DNA from: Bacillus sp. V2I10
GTDB lineage: Bacteria; Bacillota; Bacilli; Bacillales; Bacillaceae
Direction: 5' to 3'
Assembly: GCF_030817055.1 (NCBI RefSeq)
Contig: NZ_JAUSYV010000001.1
Span: 644,001 to 708,000, forward strand
DNA length: 64,000 nt
Part shown: positions 50,318-59,500 of the stretch, in pieces
How positions within the stretch are numbered: position 1 is the first letter of the stretch
Layout of the letters: every line of letters begins with the position of its first letter
Position numbers and translations under genes: made by a program
The notes under the pieces: model-generated
Told to the model about the DNA's origin: nothing
Seen by the model: the letters and a program-made list of their open reading frames with translations, nothing else
Databases searched by the model: none

Positions 50318-52102
50318 ATGGATATAGGACGAAATGACCCCTGCCACTGCGGCAGCGGGAAAAAATATAAAAAATGCTGTATGAAGAAAGAAACCTCGAT
50401 TGAAGCCATCCGTCACGGGGAGCTTGAGAAAATTCAAGGCGAACTGATGGAGTTTGCTTCAGTCAATTTTGGCAGACAAATAGATGTCGTCATAAAAGAG
50501 AAAATGGGTAAACTTGATCGTGAGGAGTTTAAAAATGTATACGGTGCTCTTTTGATTTGGGCTGTCTTCTCTGTATCATTTGCAAATGGAAAAATTATTG
50601 ATTCCTTCGTAGAGAAGAAGCGCAGTGAAAAGATTCGCCCTTCTACTATGTCTCAGCTTGAGAAGTGGAAAGAGACGGTTCCTGCGTTTTCTGTCATTGA
50701 ATCCGTTATCAGTGAAGAATGGATTACCGTAAAGGATATCTTTTCTGAAGATATCAAGAAAGTCAAAGTAGAGGCATTATCCTTTGAAGAAGGCGGCATG
50801 CTGCTCGGATATCTGCTGCCTTATGGCGATTACTACATGTATTACTTGATGGGCCTTGGATTTGAAGCGAAAGAAACAGCACAGAATTCCGGATTAACAA
50901 AGCATCTGTTTGAAGAAAGTGAATTTAATAGCCCGGAAGAATTTATGGTCGATCATTTTCCAGAGATGATTCTTCAGCTTCTTGGTGAGACTGAGGAAGA
51001 GGCGGCAGAAGAGCTGGCAGAAGAGCTTGTATGGGATGATCTGAATTACCGCAATATTGCCCTGAAAGTAGAAAATAATCTTCTTAAGGCTGGGATAGAT
51101 GAGCAAATAAAAGAGCAAAGTCTAATCTTATTGCATAAGTATCTTCATCGAGTAGAACCTGTGGTGAAAAAACAAGAAATTTTTGCAGCAGCGATGCACT
51201 ACTTTATTGAAAAGCATATGGACAAGCAAGGTTTAACTCAAAAGAAACTGGCTGAAATGTATGAAGTAAGCGTAAGCTCACTTTCTAAAGTTTACAGAGA
51301 AATGAAAGACGGAATGGAAGCTGATTTGAAAGCTATTCAAGAGACTGGATCTGTTTCTCAGGCATTTTCGGAAGAGAGGCCTGCCTCATCAAATAAAGAG
51401 TATGCACAGGAATTGATTGTTAAGGCGATGGAAAGTGCTCCTAAAGAAAGAGCAGAGCTTGCTAAGGAAGCGCTCGAAGTATATCCTTACCATCCTGATG
51501 CATACAATATCCTTGGCGAAGCAGAGGGCGATCCGAACAAACAGCTTCAGTTGTTTAAAAAAGGAATGGAAGCTGGCGAGACGGATCTCGGGGAGACTTA
51601 TTTCAATGAATACAAAGGGATGTTTTGGGGTTTAAGCGAAACAAGACCTTTTATGAGAGCGAAATTTAATTACGCCATGCTCGAGGCAGCTGTTGGAAGC
51701 CTGGAAATGGCGGCTAAACAATGTGCCGAATTACTTGAGCTGAATCAAAAGGACAATCAGGGAGTTCGTTATACTCTTTTCGTCATGTACATGGATTTAG
51801 GCGAGTACAATCAGGCGAAAAAGCTTCTAAATCAGTATGATGAAAGTCAAACGGCTGCAGGGGCATACAATCAAGCGCTAATTGAGTATGCTTTGAATGG
51901 GATGACGGCAAACTTTAAAAACTTGGTTGAAAAAGCGAAAAACATAAATCCTTATGTCTTCGATTACCTCACTGGCAAGAAAAAACTGCAGGAAGCGCAA
52001 TCTGAGGAAAAACAGAATGCTGCTCAGTATGTACAGGAGCATTATTATGTATGGACGAAGTTTCCAGTGCTGTTTCAATGGGTGATGGAGAGCGGAAAGT
52101 AG
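50318..52102 (+). CDS. SEC-C metal-binding and TPR-repeat protein
   Basis: A 594-residue cytosolic protein. Residues 3-22 form a SEC-C zinc motif (GRNDPCHCGSGKKYKKCC) as at the C-terminus of SecA and in YecA-type proteins. Around 307-333 a helix-turn-helix-like element occurs (LTQKKLAEMYEVSVSSLSKV). The C-terminal third (about 380-570) is built of tetratricopeptide-like helical pairs (AYNILGEAEGDPNKQLQLF). Such proteins probably bind ribosomes or client proteins. ATG 50318 follows AAAAGGAG. Standalone gene with a strong bidirectional terminator. Confidence 0.8.
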   Translation: MDIGRNDPCHCGSGKKYKKCCMKKETSIEAIRHGELEKIQGELMEFASVNFGRQIDVVIKEKMGKLDREEFKNVYGALLIWAVFSVSFANGKIIDSFVEKKRSEKIRPSTMSQLEKWKETVPAFSVIESVISEEWITVKDIFSEDIKKVKVEALSFEEGGMLLGYLLPYGDYYMYYLMGLGFEAKETAQNSGLTKHLFEESEFNSPEEFMVDHFPEMILQLLGETEEEAAEELAEELVWDDLNYRNIALKVENNLLKAGIDEQIKEQSLILLHKYLHRVEPVVKKQEIFAAAMHYFIEKHMDKQGLTQKKLAEMYEVSVSSLSKVYREMKDGMEADLKAIQETGSVSQAFSEERPASSNKEYAQELIVKAMESAPKERAELAKEALEVYPYHPDAYNILGEAEGDPNKQLQLFKKGMEAGETDLGETYFNEYKGMFWGLSETRPFMRAKFNYAMLEAAVGSLEMAAKQCAELLELNQKDNQGVRYTLFVMYMDLGEYNQAKKLLNQYDESQTAAGAYNQALIEYALNGMTANFKNLVEKAKNINPYVFDYLTGKKKLQEAQSEEKQNAAQYVQEHYYVWTKFPVLFQWVMESGK

Positions 52103-52103
52103 A

Positions 52104-52136
52104 AAAAAGGCAAAGATCTCTGATCTTTGCCTTTTT
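52104..52136. terminator. Bidirectional terminator
   Basis: AAAAAGGCAAAGATC (52104-52118) pairs perfectly with GATCTTTGCCTTTTT (52122-52136), between convergent genes. Confidence 0.92.
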
Positions 52137-52137
52137 G

Positions 52138-53757
52138 TTATTTTGTTTTTTTCATTGTAACAGTATTTGTTGCTGTATCCAGAACATATTCATAGCTTTC
52201 TGTGAGTAAAAAATACTGTTGTTTGTTTGCTGAAACAACTTGGGCCTGGCTGATCAATTCTTCAGCCTGATCACTTTCAATGTTGCTTATGATAATTTCA
52301 TCAGCGATTTCTTCCTGATTGAATCTGAAAGCCACAGCATAATTGCCAAGGCTGATCATTTTAAGACCTTGTTCATCAGCAGATTCTGAATATCCTTTAA
52401 GCTTAGTCGAAACAGCATCATAATCTAATCCTAGTTGGGCTAAAAAGTATTCATACGATTCAAAGAACGTATCAGGGAACAATGGTTCGAACTGCTCAAT
52501 GGTACTGCTGCTCTTTGTGAATGAGCTTTTCGCAGTCAGTTTAACCTCGTTTTTATCCGCATATAATGTCTGATCCATATAAGTTATTTTATACAGGTCA
52601 TTGATTTCTTCTTCGACAAAGACAGCTGCCGAAAAAGGAAGAGATATTGATTTTTCTTTATCAGGATCCGTATAAGCTGCTGTTTTCTCGCCTATAATCA
52701 TTCCATCCTGATTGACGCTTGCAGGAATTCCGGTTGGCTCATCTTCAGCTGTCTGATTTTCCAATCCCTTTTGTTTCTCAATGAATTGATTGACAGCGGA
52801 TAATGGGTTACTTGAGAACAGGGCTGCACCGCTTAGTAAAGACACACTTAATAATAAAATAATTTGGAAAAACAAGGAAAAATTACGTTGCTTTTTAGGC
52901 TTTTCTATTCGGTTTGTCCGAGAAAGTGGATTCAAGTCAGTGTTTGTATGAATCTCTTCGCTTTTTTGCTCAGTTTGTTGCTGCAGCATTTCAGTTTTAT
53001 AGTGTTTCTTTTCTTTTTCGGTTAACTTATTAAACCATTTAATAAAAGTCTCATAGTTTTCCAGCACCGTTTTTGCGTCGCCAAATTCTTTGATCCTTCC
53101 AAAATGGACCCACATTACCCGGTCAGAAATAGATCTGACTTGCGAAATGGAGTGACTTACAAAGAAGATTGTTTTCCCTTCTTTTTTAAACTCATTAATC
53201 TTATCAATACATTTTTTATAAAAGGTCTGATCACCGACAGATAATGCTTCATCTATAATAAGCAGGTCAGGATTAGTGTGAACGGAAATAGCGAATCCCA
53301 GTCTTGATTTCATGCCGCTGGAATAGTTTTTTACCGGCTGATAAATGAAATCGCCAAGGTCTGCAAATTCCATGATTTTTTCAGTCATCTGCTTGATTTC
53401 TTTGCTCTTCAAACCATGCATTAACGATTTCTGCTGAATATTATCTAATCCAGTCAGGTTTTTATCTAAACCGGCAGAAATGGCTATTAACGATGGATCT
53501 CCATTTATTGTGACAGAACCTGAAGTATGTGGAACAGATTCTGAAAGGAGATTTGAAAGTGTTGATTTCCCAGAACCGTTTGTACCAATTACTCCTATTG
53601 TTTCACCGTCAAACACCTCAAAAGATATATCCTGCAAGGCATAGAAGGTTTTCGTTCTCTTTTTTGAAATTGAAAAAAGATCAAGAAGTTTGTCTGTATT
53701 TTTTTTGTATAGTTTATATGTTTTTGAAACATGACTAAATTTTACTTTTGGCGTCAT
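52138..53757 (-). CDS. tagH: Polysaccharide/teichoic acid exporter ATPase (TagH-like)
   Basis: A 539-residue protein. Residues 1 to about 245 are an ABC ATPase with Walker A GTNGSGKST (58-66), signature NYSSGMKSRL and Walker B LLIIDEALSVGD. Then a charged linker, one membrane span near 300-320 (LLLSVSLLSGAALF) and an extracellular SH3-like domain rich in Asp/Glu. This layout is that of B. subtilis TagH, which energises export of lipid-linked wall teichoic acid. ATG 53757 is preceded by GGAGG. It follows tagG by 19 bases. Beside Kdo and KpsC/KpsS genes, the pair may export a Kdo-containing polymer instead of, or as well as, teichoic acid. Confidence 0.88.
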   Translation of the reverse strand: MTPKVKFSHVSKTYKLYKKNTDKLLDLFSISKKRTKTFYALQDISFEVFDGETIGVIGTNGSGKSTLSNLLSESVPHTSGSVTINGDPSLIAISAGLDKNLTGLDNIQQKSLMHGLKSKEIKQMTEKIMEFADLGDFIYQPVKNYSSGMKSRLGFAISVHTNPDLLIIDEALSVGDQTFYKKCIDKINEFKKEGKTIFFVSHSISQVRSISDRVMWVHFGRIKEFGDAKTVLENYETFIKWFNKLTEKEKKHYKTEMLQQQTEQKSEEIHTNTDLNPLSRTNRIEKPKKQRNFSLFFQIILLLSVSLLSGAALFSSNPLSAVNQFIEKQKGLENQTAEDEPTGIPASVNQDGMIIGEKTAAYTDPDKEKSISLPFSAAVFVEEEINDLYKITYMDQTLYADKNEVKLTAKSSFTKSSSTIEQFEPLFPDTFFESYEYFLAQLGLDYDAVSTKLKGYSESADEQGLKMISLGNYAVAFRFNQEEIADEIIISNIESDQAEELISQAQVVSANKQQYFLLTESYEYVLDTATNTVTMKKTK

Positions 53758-53776
53758 TTTACGATGAGCCTCCAAT

Positions 53777-54580
53777 TTATATATAATCGACGAACCGATT
53801 TCTAAGTTTAATATGCACAGTTGATCCAACTAATAAGATAAGCAGTGTGAAGGACCAAAAATAAATGGTGTAAATGAGATCTTGGTAAAACCAGCCTGTT
53901 CCCAAGATAGAATCCCGAAATCCATTAACAAGATAGAAGAATGGATTCAGTTTTAAAATATTTTGGATAAGCGGCGAAAAAAGGCTTGGGTCCCAAAGAA
54001 TGGGCGTTAAATAAAAAACCACTCTCATCCCTTGCTGAAGCAAAGAGTGAAAATCTCTTACTACTACAGAAATTGTTGAAAATAATAAAGTACTTGCAAA
54101 TAAAAAAATAAACATGCTGATAAGATAATATGGAAGCTGGATCAGCATTAGATTAAAGCCTATTCCATAGAAAGAAAGAATGATAAATAAAATGATAATC
54201 ATAATAATAAAAATAAAACTGCTGCTTATAATTGAGATAGTCGGCAAAACACTCACAGGGAATTTCATTTTTGCGACTAAATTTACCTTGCGGAATACAC
54301 TGCTGGTTCCTTGACTTACGGAACGTGAAATGAAAAACCATGGAATGATCCCAGTCAAAAGCCAAATGACATAAGGAAAACCGCTAATTTCTCCTCCGCC
54401 TCTAATACCTATACCAATGACAAACCAGTAGACAAATAACTGGATAGCTGGGTTGAGAAACTCCCAAAATACACCTAGATAATGCATTAAATATTTGCTT
54501 TTCACTTCATATATAGCAAGTCTGAACATCAAATTAATATTCAGAAATTGTTCTTTGATAATTTGCATGGCAAACTTCAT
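53777..54580 (-). CDS. tagG: Polysaccharide/teichoic acid exporter permease (TagG-like)
   Basis: A 267-residue ABC-2 type permease with six membrane spans. The N-terminal amphipathic part (NLMFRLAIYEVKSKYLMHYL) and GVFWEFLNPAIQLFVYW are typical of TagG and of KpsM-type exporters, and NPFFYLVNGFRDSIL is the conserved C-terminal block. It moves undecaprenyl-linked polymer across the membrane with TagH. It is divergent from the kpsS-like gene, with 473 bases between. Its length and position support TagG; polymer identity is open. Confidence 0.88.
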   Translation of the reverse strand: MKFAMQIIKEQFLNINLMFRLAIYEVKSKYLMHYLGVFWEFLNPAIQLFVYWFVIGIGIRGGGEISGFPYVIWLLTGIIPWFFISRSVSQGTSSVFRKVNLVAKMKFPVSVLPTISIISSSFIFIIMIIILFIILSFYGIGFNLMLIQLPYYLISMFIFLFASTLLFSTISVVVRDFHSLLQQGMRVVFYLTPILWDPSLFSPLIQNILKLNPFFYLVNGFRDSILGTGWFYQDLIYTIYFWSFTLLILLVGSTVHIKLRNRFVDYI

Positions 54581-55053
54581 ACTTCAATCTTCCTCTTTAA
54601 ATGCCGATATAAAAATAAAAAATCATGGGGCAAGTTATTTTGTGAAGTCTTAAAAAAGTATTATATCTTCTTCCTTAAAGTCTATCAAACATAATTTTAC
54701 AGAAGACAATGTGTATTTTAGCACACTTATTTGATTGATTCATTTAAATTCACGCATCTTTACATGAATGAAAAATAGAGAAAACCTGGCTTTGTTATAA
54801 AACCTGACAAAACAAATGAACTAACAGAACAATAGTGGTAAAGTTTAATATCACATGAACATTTTGTAAATTATATTATAATTTGGTATCATCTGTAATT
54901 GTGTTTACAGATTAGATGATATCAGGTATTATTAACCTTGGATTTTTAAAAGTTACAAATTTCTACAAAAACATTAAGGGTATTTTGGACTAAAGATTCG
55001 ACAGGTAGTTTATCACCAATGAATACAGTTTTGTACGGTTAATGGAGGACAAT
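54581..55053. other. Divergent control region of tagGH and the Kdo cluster
   Basis: A 473-base AT-rich region without genes. A TATAAT occurs at 54877-54882 without a clear -35 box. An imperfect inverted repeat, ATCATCTGTAA (54888-54898) and TTACAGAT-tag-ATGAT (54905-54920), lies just after it and could be an operator or leader hairpin. TGGAGGA at 55043-55049 is the ribosome binding site of the next gene. Confidence 0.5.
54888..54920. promoter_or_regulatory. Inverted repeat upstream of the Kdo cluster
   Basis: ATCATCTGTAA and its complement (interrupted by TAG) face each other across TTGTGT. Position just 3' of a TATAAT suggests an operator or 5' leader hairpin for the kps/kds genes. No T tract follows, so it is not a terminator. 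Confidence 0.45.
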
Positions 55054-56394
55054 ATGGCAAACTATTTATTCCTAAGGGGTAATAGAAACAAAAGATTTTT
55101 TATAGATGTAGCGAAAGAACTAAGTCTTAAAGGGCACAAAAGTTTTCAATTGAAGTTTGAATTAGGCGAGCTTTTGTTTAAAAGTCCGATATCCTCCATA
55201 TTCGTCCCTTCAAAAATTTCTAGTAATAAGTACCCAATCACTGACAAAGAACTGCTAGAGCTTCCCATATATAATATTACCTATAAAAATAGGATTTTAA
55301 ATAGAAAAACATCCACAAAAGAACTGCAGCTTTATAAAAGATACATGTATTTTATCGATCAATTTATTGCAGATCATCAAATCGATATCATTTGCTTATT
55401 TAATGGATATCATTGGATAGACCAAATTACTAAAGTGATAGCCAACAAAAGAGGATTGAACACGTACTATTTTGAGGATGGCTTATTTAGACCCTTTACG
55501 ATTACATGTGATCCAAATGGAATTAATGCGGATGCATCTGTACCCAGAGATCCTGGTTTTTTCGATGCATTAGAAATCGATTCCATAAGGCTTGAGCAGT
55601 TTTTGGATAAACCTGAAACTCTATCATTGCAGGCAAGCGTTAAAGAAAGTCTTGTAAAAGTAGCAGCTGTGAAAGCAGTCAGTATGCTTGGAAGTCTTCT
55701 GGGAATTCATCCTAATCTTTATGCGCATATTACGTTTTGGCAGGCTGTGAAATACTTTATCTACAAGAAATACTTTCAATATAGAAAACCGGATCACTTA
55801 ACACTTCCGGATGAATATATATTTCTGCCATTTCAGGTCTCGCGGGATACACAAATCTTTTATAATTCTCCCAACATCTCAAACATGGAAGAATTATTGG
55901 ATTATGTCTACAAAGCTGTTCGTTCATTTAATCAAAAGAATGGCAGGAATTTGAAGGTCATTGTGAAGGAGCATCCTGAGGATATATCCCGAAATAATTA
56001 TAAAGATCTGAAGAAGATGTATCGTGATAAGAAAGAAATCATTTTTGTTAAGAAGTATGACATCAATAAACTGATTACGAACTCTTTGGCAGTAGTCACG
56101 ATCAATTCTACTGTCGGAATCGAATCCATTTCAAAGCATAAACCGGTTATTACACTAGGAGATGCTTTTTATAATATAGATGGAGTTGTCTATCACTGTG
56201 ATCAGCCGAATCAATTAGATGAATCTATTTTGAAGGCGATCAATACAAACTTAAATATTAATAGAATAAAGAAATTTATCTATTATATTAGGTTTCACTA
56301 TCAGCTGGAGGGCTCTATCAATTGGACAGATAAGCAAACATCTGCAAATGTAGCAGCCCGCATTGATTCTACTAATTTAGTAAAGGAGTTTTAA
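55054..56394 (+). CDS. KpsS-like capsule polysaccharide glycosyltransferase (beta-Kdo transferase type)
   Basis: A 446-residue protein of the capsule synthesis family. The start NYLFLRGNRNKRFFIDVAKE resembles KpsS, and so does YYFEDGLFRPFTITCDPNGI followed by NADASVPRDP, equivalent to the E-x-G-(Y/L)-x-R-P and R-(L/V)-PRDP signatures. KPHPED-type sequence occurs as VKEHPEDIS. In Gram-negative group 2 capsules KpsS adds the first beta-Kdo to lyso-phosphatidylglycerol. ATG 55054 is chosen because TGGAGGA lies before it; ATG 55042 overlaps that site. It heads the Kdo operon, 4 bases from kdsB. What acceptor lipid it would use in a Gram-positive is unknown. Confidence 0.78.
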   Translation: MANYLFLRGNRNKRFFIDVAKELSLKGHKSFQLKFELGELLFKSPISSIFVPSKISSNKYPITDKELLELPIYNITYKNRILNRKTSTKELQLYKRYMYFIDQFIADHQIDIICLFNGYHWIDQITKVIANKRGLNTYYFEDGLFRPFTITCDPNGINADASVPRDPGFFDALEIDSIRLEQFLDKPETLSLQASVKESLVKVAAVKAVSMLGSLLGIHPNLYAHITFWQAVKYFIYKKYFQYRKPDHLTLPDEYIFLPFQVSRDTQIFYNSPNISNMEELLDYVYKAVRSFNQKNGRNLKVIVKEHPEDISRNNYKDLKKMYRDKKEIIFVKKYDINKLITNSLAVVTINSTVGIESISKHKPVITLGDAFYNIDGVVYHCDQPNQLDESILKAINTNLNINRIKKFIYYIRFHYQLEGSINWTDKQTSANVAARIDSTNLVKEF

Positions 56395-56398
56395 TCAG

Positions 56399-57121
56399 AT
56401 GAAAGTTATTGGAGTTATTCCTGCAAGATACGGCTCAACCAGATTCCCCGGCAAACCGTTAGCAATGATTTTGAACAAACTAATGATTCAGCATGTATAT
56501 GAAAGAGTCAGTCAAAGCGAAAAGCTGGATGGGGTCATTGTTGCTACTGATCATGAAGAAATTAAGCAAGTGGTCGAGGGCTTCGGCGGACAAGTTGTCA
56601 TGACACGCAAAGATCATGAAACAGGTTCTGACCGTATTGCAGAAGTTGCATCTAAAGTGGATGGTGATTTCTTCGTGAACATTCAAGGAGATGAGCCGCT
56701 CATTCACCATGAAATTATCGACGCTCTTATTGCGGAAGCACATGAAGATCCAAATGCTGTTGTAACAGCAAAAACAAAGATTCATTCAATGGAAGATGTT
56801 GAAAATCCCAATGTCGTTAAAGTGATTACCGATCATTCAAAGCGTGCATTGTACTTTTCTCGTTCTCCTATCCCGTACAACAGATCCAATCAGCCGTTTA
56901 CTTATTATAAGCATCTGGGCATTTACGGTTATCCAAAGCAAATCCTAAACGAGTTCGTCAAGCTTCCTCAATCATCACTGGAATCTGCAGAAATGCTTGA
57001 ACAGCTTCGTTTATTGGAAAATGGTTACACGGTTAAAGTTGTTGAAACTGCCTACGATGCAGTTGGAGTAGATACTCCTGAAGATATTGAAAAAGTAGAA
57101 AACATACTTGGAGGAAACTAA
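56399..57121 (+). CDS. kdsB: 3-deoxy-manno-octulosonate cytidylyltransferase (CMP-Kdo synthetase)
   Basis: A 240-residue enzyme that activates Kdo with CTP. The N-terminal IPARYGSTRFPGKPL (residues 7-21) is the nucleotide-binding signature, then VATDHEEI, MTRKDHETGSDRIAE, and NIQGDEPLI with metal-binding Asp. FSRSPIPYNR and LRLLENGY complete the family pattern. ATG 56399 follows AAGGAG. Kdo genes are standard in Gram-negatives but unusual in a Bacillus-like genome. The cluster has no lipid A genes, so the product must go to a polysaccharide. Confidence 0.95.
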   Translation: MKVIGVIPARYGSTRFPGKPLAMILNKLMIQHVYERVSQSEKLDGVIVATDHEEIKQVVEGFGGQVVMTRKDHETGSDRIAEVASKVDGDFFVNIQGDEPLIHHEIIDALIAEAHEDPNAVVTAKTKIHSMEDVENPNVVKVITDHSKRALYFSRSPIPYNRSNQPFTYYKHLGIYGYPKQILNEFVKLPQSSLESAEMLEQLRLLENGYTVKVVETAYDAVGVDTPEDIEKVENILGGN

Positions 57122-57122
57122 C

Positions 57123-57947
57123 ATGACTAACCACGTTCAACTAAACGATATTAAATTTGGCGGCAACAATCCTTTCGTCCTAATCGCTGGTCCTTGCATG
57201 ATCGAAAGCGAAGCACTTGTAATGGAAACAGCTGAAAAAATTAAAGAGATTACGGCAAAGCTTGATATTCCTTTCGTTTTTAAAGCTTCATTCGATAAAG
57301 CCAACAGATCGTCTATCTTCTCTGATCGCGGACCTGGCATTGAAAAAGGTCTTGAAATTTTAGCTAAAGTGAAAGAACGCTTTGATGTACCTGTTGTTTC
57401 AGATATTCATGAAGCTGGACAAGCTGAAATTGCAGCTGAAGTACTTGATATCATTCAAATTCCTGCGTTCTTATGTCGTCAAACAGACCTATTGGTAGCT
57501 GCAGGAAACACAGGCAAAGTCATCAACGTGAAAAAAGGACAATTCCTTGCTCCTTGGGATATGCAGAACGTCGTGACAAAGCTTCGTGAAACTGGCAACG
57601 AAAACATCCTATTAACAGAACGCGGTACAACTTTCGGTTATAACAACTTAGTAGTAGATATGCGTTCTTTAATTACAATGCGTGAAATGGGCGTTCCAGT
57701 TGTATTTGATGCTACTCACAGTGTTCAAATTCCTGGAGGCAACGGCACAACTACTGGCGGAAAACGTGAATTCGTTCCTTACTTATCAAGAGCGGCTGCT
57801 TCAGTAGGCATTGATTCTATCTTCATGGAAGTTCATCCTGATCCTGACAATGCCCTATCAGACGGACCAAACATGGTTAAATTAGAAAACCTTGAAGAAG
57901 TACTGAAACCAATCAAAGAGATCGATTCATTAATTAAACAATTATAA
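57123..57947 (+). CDS. kdsA: 3-deoxy-8-phosphooctulonate synthase (Kdo-8-P synthase)
   Basis: A 274-residue TIM-barrel enzyme condensing phosphoenolpyruvate with arabinose 5-phosphate. Signatures are LIAGPCMIES, FKASFDKANRSS, VSDIHE, QIPAFLCRQTDLL, ERGTTFGYNNLVVDMRS and FDATHSVQIPGG. The KANRSS motif marks a KDO8P synthase rather than a DAHP synthase. ATG 57123 follows TTGGAGGAAAC; an in-frame start at 57108 lies within kdsB. Second step of the Kdo pathway, in one operon with its supplier KdsD. Confidence 0.95.
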   Translation: MTNHVQLNDIKFGGNNPFVLIAGPCMIESEALVMETAEKIKEITAKLDIPFVFKASFDKANRSSIFSDRGPGIEKGLEILAKVKERFDVPVVSDIHEAGQAEIAAEVLDIIQIPAFLCRQTDLLVAAGNTGKVINVKKGQFLAPWDMQNVVTKLRETGNENILLTERGTTFGYNNLVVDMRSLITMREMGVPVVFDATHSVQIPGGNGTTTGGKREFVPYLSRAAASVGIDSIFMEVHPDPDNALSDGPNMVKLENLEEVLKPIKEIDSLIKQL

Positions 57948-57971
57948 TATTGACTATACAGGAGGATGAAA

Positions 57972-58955
57972 ATGTTAAGTGTAAAAATACCTGCTATCGA
58001 TTTTATTACTGATGTTACTGAAGTTTTGGAAAAGGAAGCTAATGCTATTTTAGCTTTAAAGGACGAACTGAATGAGTCTATCAATGATGCCCTGAACATG
58101 ATCCTTGAGTGTAAGGGTAGAGTTGTCATTACTGGAATGGGTAAATCAGGAATAATTGGCCGCAAGATGAATGCTACGATGGCAAGTACGGGTACACCTT
58201 CGCTATTCCTTCATCCTTCTGAAGGGCTTCATGGTGATCTTGGGATGGTTACAAAGGATGATGTTGTCATTGCGATTTCTAATAGCGGGGAAACAGATGA
58301 GGTTTTAAATCTGATTCCTTCTATTAAAAGAATCGGCGCAAAAATGATCGCCATTGTTAAGAATCCTCACTCGACACTTGGAATGAAATCAGACGTTGTG
58401 TTAAGTATTGGCAATGCTCCTGAGGCATGCCCATTGGGTTTAGCGCCAACAACAAGCACTACAGTGACGCTTGCTTTAGGAGACGCATTAGCCATTGCAT
58501 TGTTAAAAGCTAGAAACTTCAAACCAGAAGATTTTGCTTTGTTTCATCCAAGCGGCTCACTTGGAAGAAAGCTGCTTTTAACTGTTGAAAATGTTGTGAC
58601 AGCTACTCAGAAAAATCCGCTGGCTTACGGAAATACGACCATTCAGGAATCCCTGTTCCAGATGACGGCACAAGGCCTTGGTGCGATCAGTGTTGTTGAT
58701 GAAACAGATCGATTAATTGGAATTCTTACAGATGGAGATATTCGCAGAGCTTTCACTCAAACAAGTGATATCTTGTATCGTGAAGTCAATGATCTATGCA
58801 ACATAACTCCTGTTACGATTGAATCAGGCGCTTTAGCGGTTCAGGCACTGGAGTTAATGGAAGAGTGCAAAATAAATGTTCTTCCAGTTGTAGATCCATA
58901 TAATCGCCCAATTGGAATGATTCATATTTTGGATTTAATGAACCTCGGGCTTTAA
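57972..58955 (+). CDS. kdsD: Arabinose-5-phosphate isomerase
   Basis: A 327-residue enzyme making arabinose 5-phosphate from ribulose 5-phosphate, the first step of Kdo synthesis. An N-terminal SIS domain has GRVVITGMGKSGIIGRKMNA, LHPSEGLHGDLGMV and ISNSGETDE; two CBS domains follow (from about 205). FALFHPSGSLGRKLL is characteristic of KdsD/KpsF. ATG 57972 is well placed after GGAGG at 57961-57965; ATG 57966 is too close. It may also be called kpsF-type because of its capsule setting. Confidence 0.94.
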   Translation: MLSVKIPAIDFITDVTEVLEKEANAILALKDELNESINDALNMILECKGRVVITGMGKSGIIGRKMNATMASTGTPSLFLHPSEGLHGDLGMVTKDDVVIAISNSGETDEVLNLIPSIKRIGAKMIAIVKNPHSTLGMKSDVVLSIGNAPEACPLGLAPTTSTTVTLALGDALAIALLKARNFKPEDFALFHPSGSLGRKLLLTVENVVTATQKNPLAYGNTTIQESLFQMTAQGLGAISVVDETDRLIGILTDGDIRRAFTQTSDILYREVNDLCNITPVTIESGALAVQALELMEECKINVLPVVDPYNRPIGMIHILDLMNLGL

Positions 58956-58965
58956 GGTGGCAGTT

Positions 58966-59487
58966 ATGCAGATTAAATTAATTGTTTTAGATGTAGATGG
59001 AGTTCTAACAGATGGCAGACTTTTCATTGGTTCTGATGGTGAAGAGTATAAAGCTTTCCACACACAGGATGGCATGGGCATCAGCCTTGCTCATTATGCT
59101 GGAATCAAAACGGCCATCATTACAGGCAGAAAATCAGAAGCTGTAACAAAGCGCGCGAAAGAATTAAGCATCAGCTATGTTTATCAGGGTATCCATGAAA
59201 AAATGGACGTTCTTGAAAAAATCGTAAAAGAACTTAACATTGAACTCAGCGAAGTATGTTACGTGGGCGATGATATTAACGATCTTCCAATCCTTCAAAA
59301 TGTTGGATTCCCGGCTGCACCGAACAATGCAGTTGAGATCGTCAAAGAAAACGTTCAATATACAGCTAAGTTAAATGGAGGAGAAGGGGCTGTTCGTGAA
59401 ATTATTGACTCTATCCTGCATGAAACCTATGATTATCGTGCTCTTTTAACAGACTACTTAAATGGTAAAGTGAAAGTGACGCAGTAA
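58966..59487 (+). CDS. kdsC: 3-deoxy-manno-octulosonate-8-phosphatase
   Basis: A 173-residue HAD-superfamily phosphatase without cap domain. The nucleophile Asp9 and Asp11 lie in LDVDGVLTDG, followed by FHTQDGMGI, AIITGRKSEAV and YVGDDINDLP. This is the KdsC pattern; tetramers hydrolyse Kdo 8-phosphate to Kdo. ATG 58966 follows AAGGTGG, which overlaps the kdsD stop region, so translation is coupled. Completes the A-B-C-D set. Confidence 0.93.
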   Translation: MQIKLIVLDVDGVLTDGRLFIGSDGEEYKAFHTQDGMGISLAHYAGIKTAIITGRKSEAVTKRAKELSISYVYQGIHEKMDVLEKIVKELNIELSEVCYVGDDINDLPILQNVGFPAAPNNAVEIVKENVQYTAKLNGGEGAVREIIDSILHETYDYRALLTDYLNGKVKVTQ

Positions 59488-59500
59488 AGGAGAGACTGTC

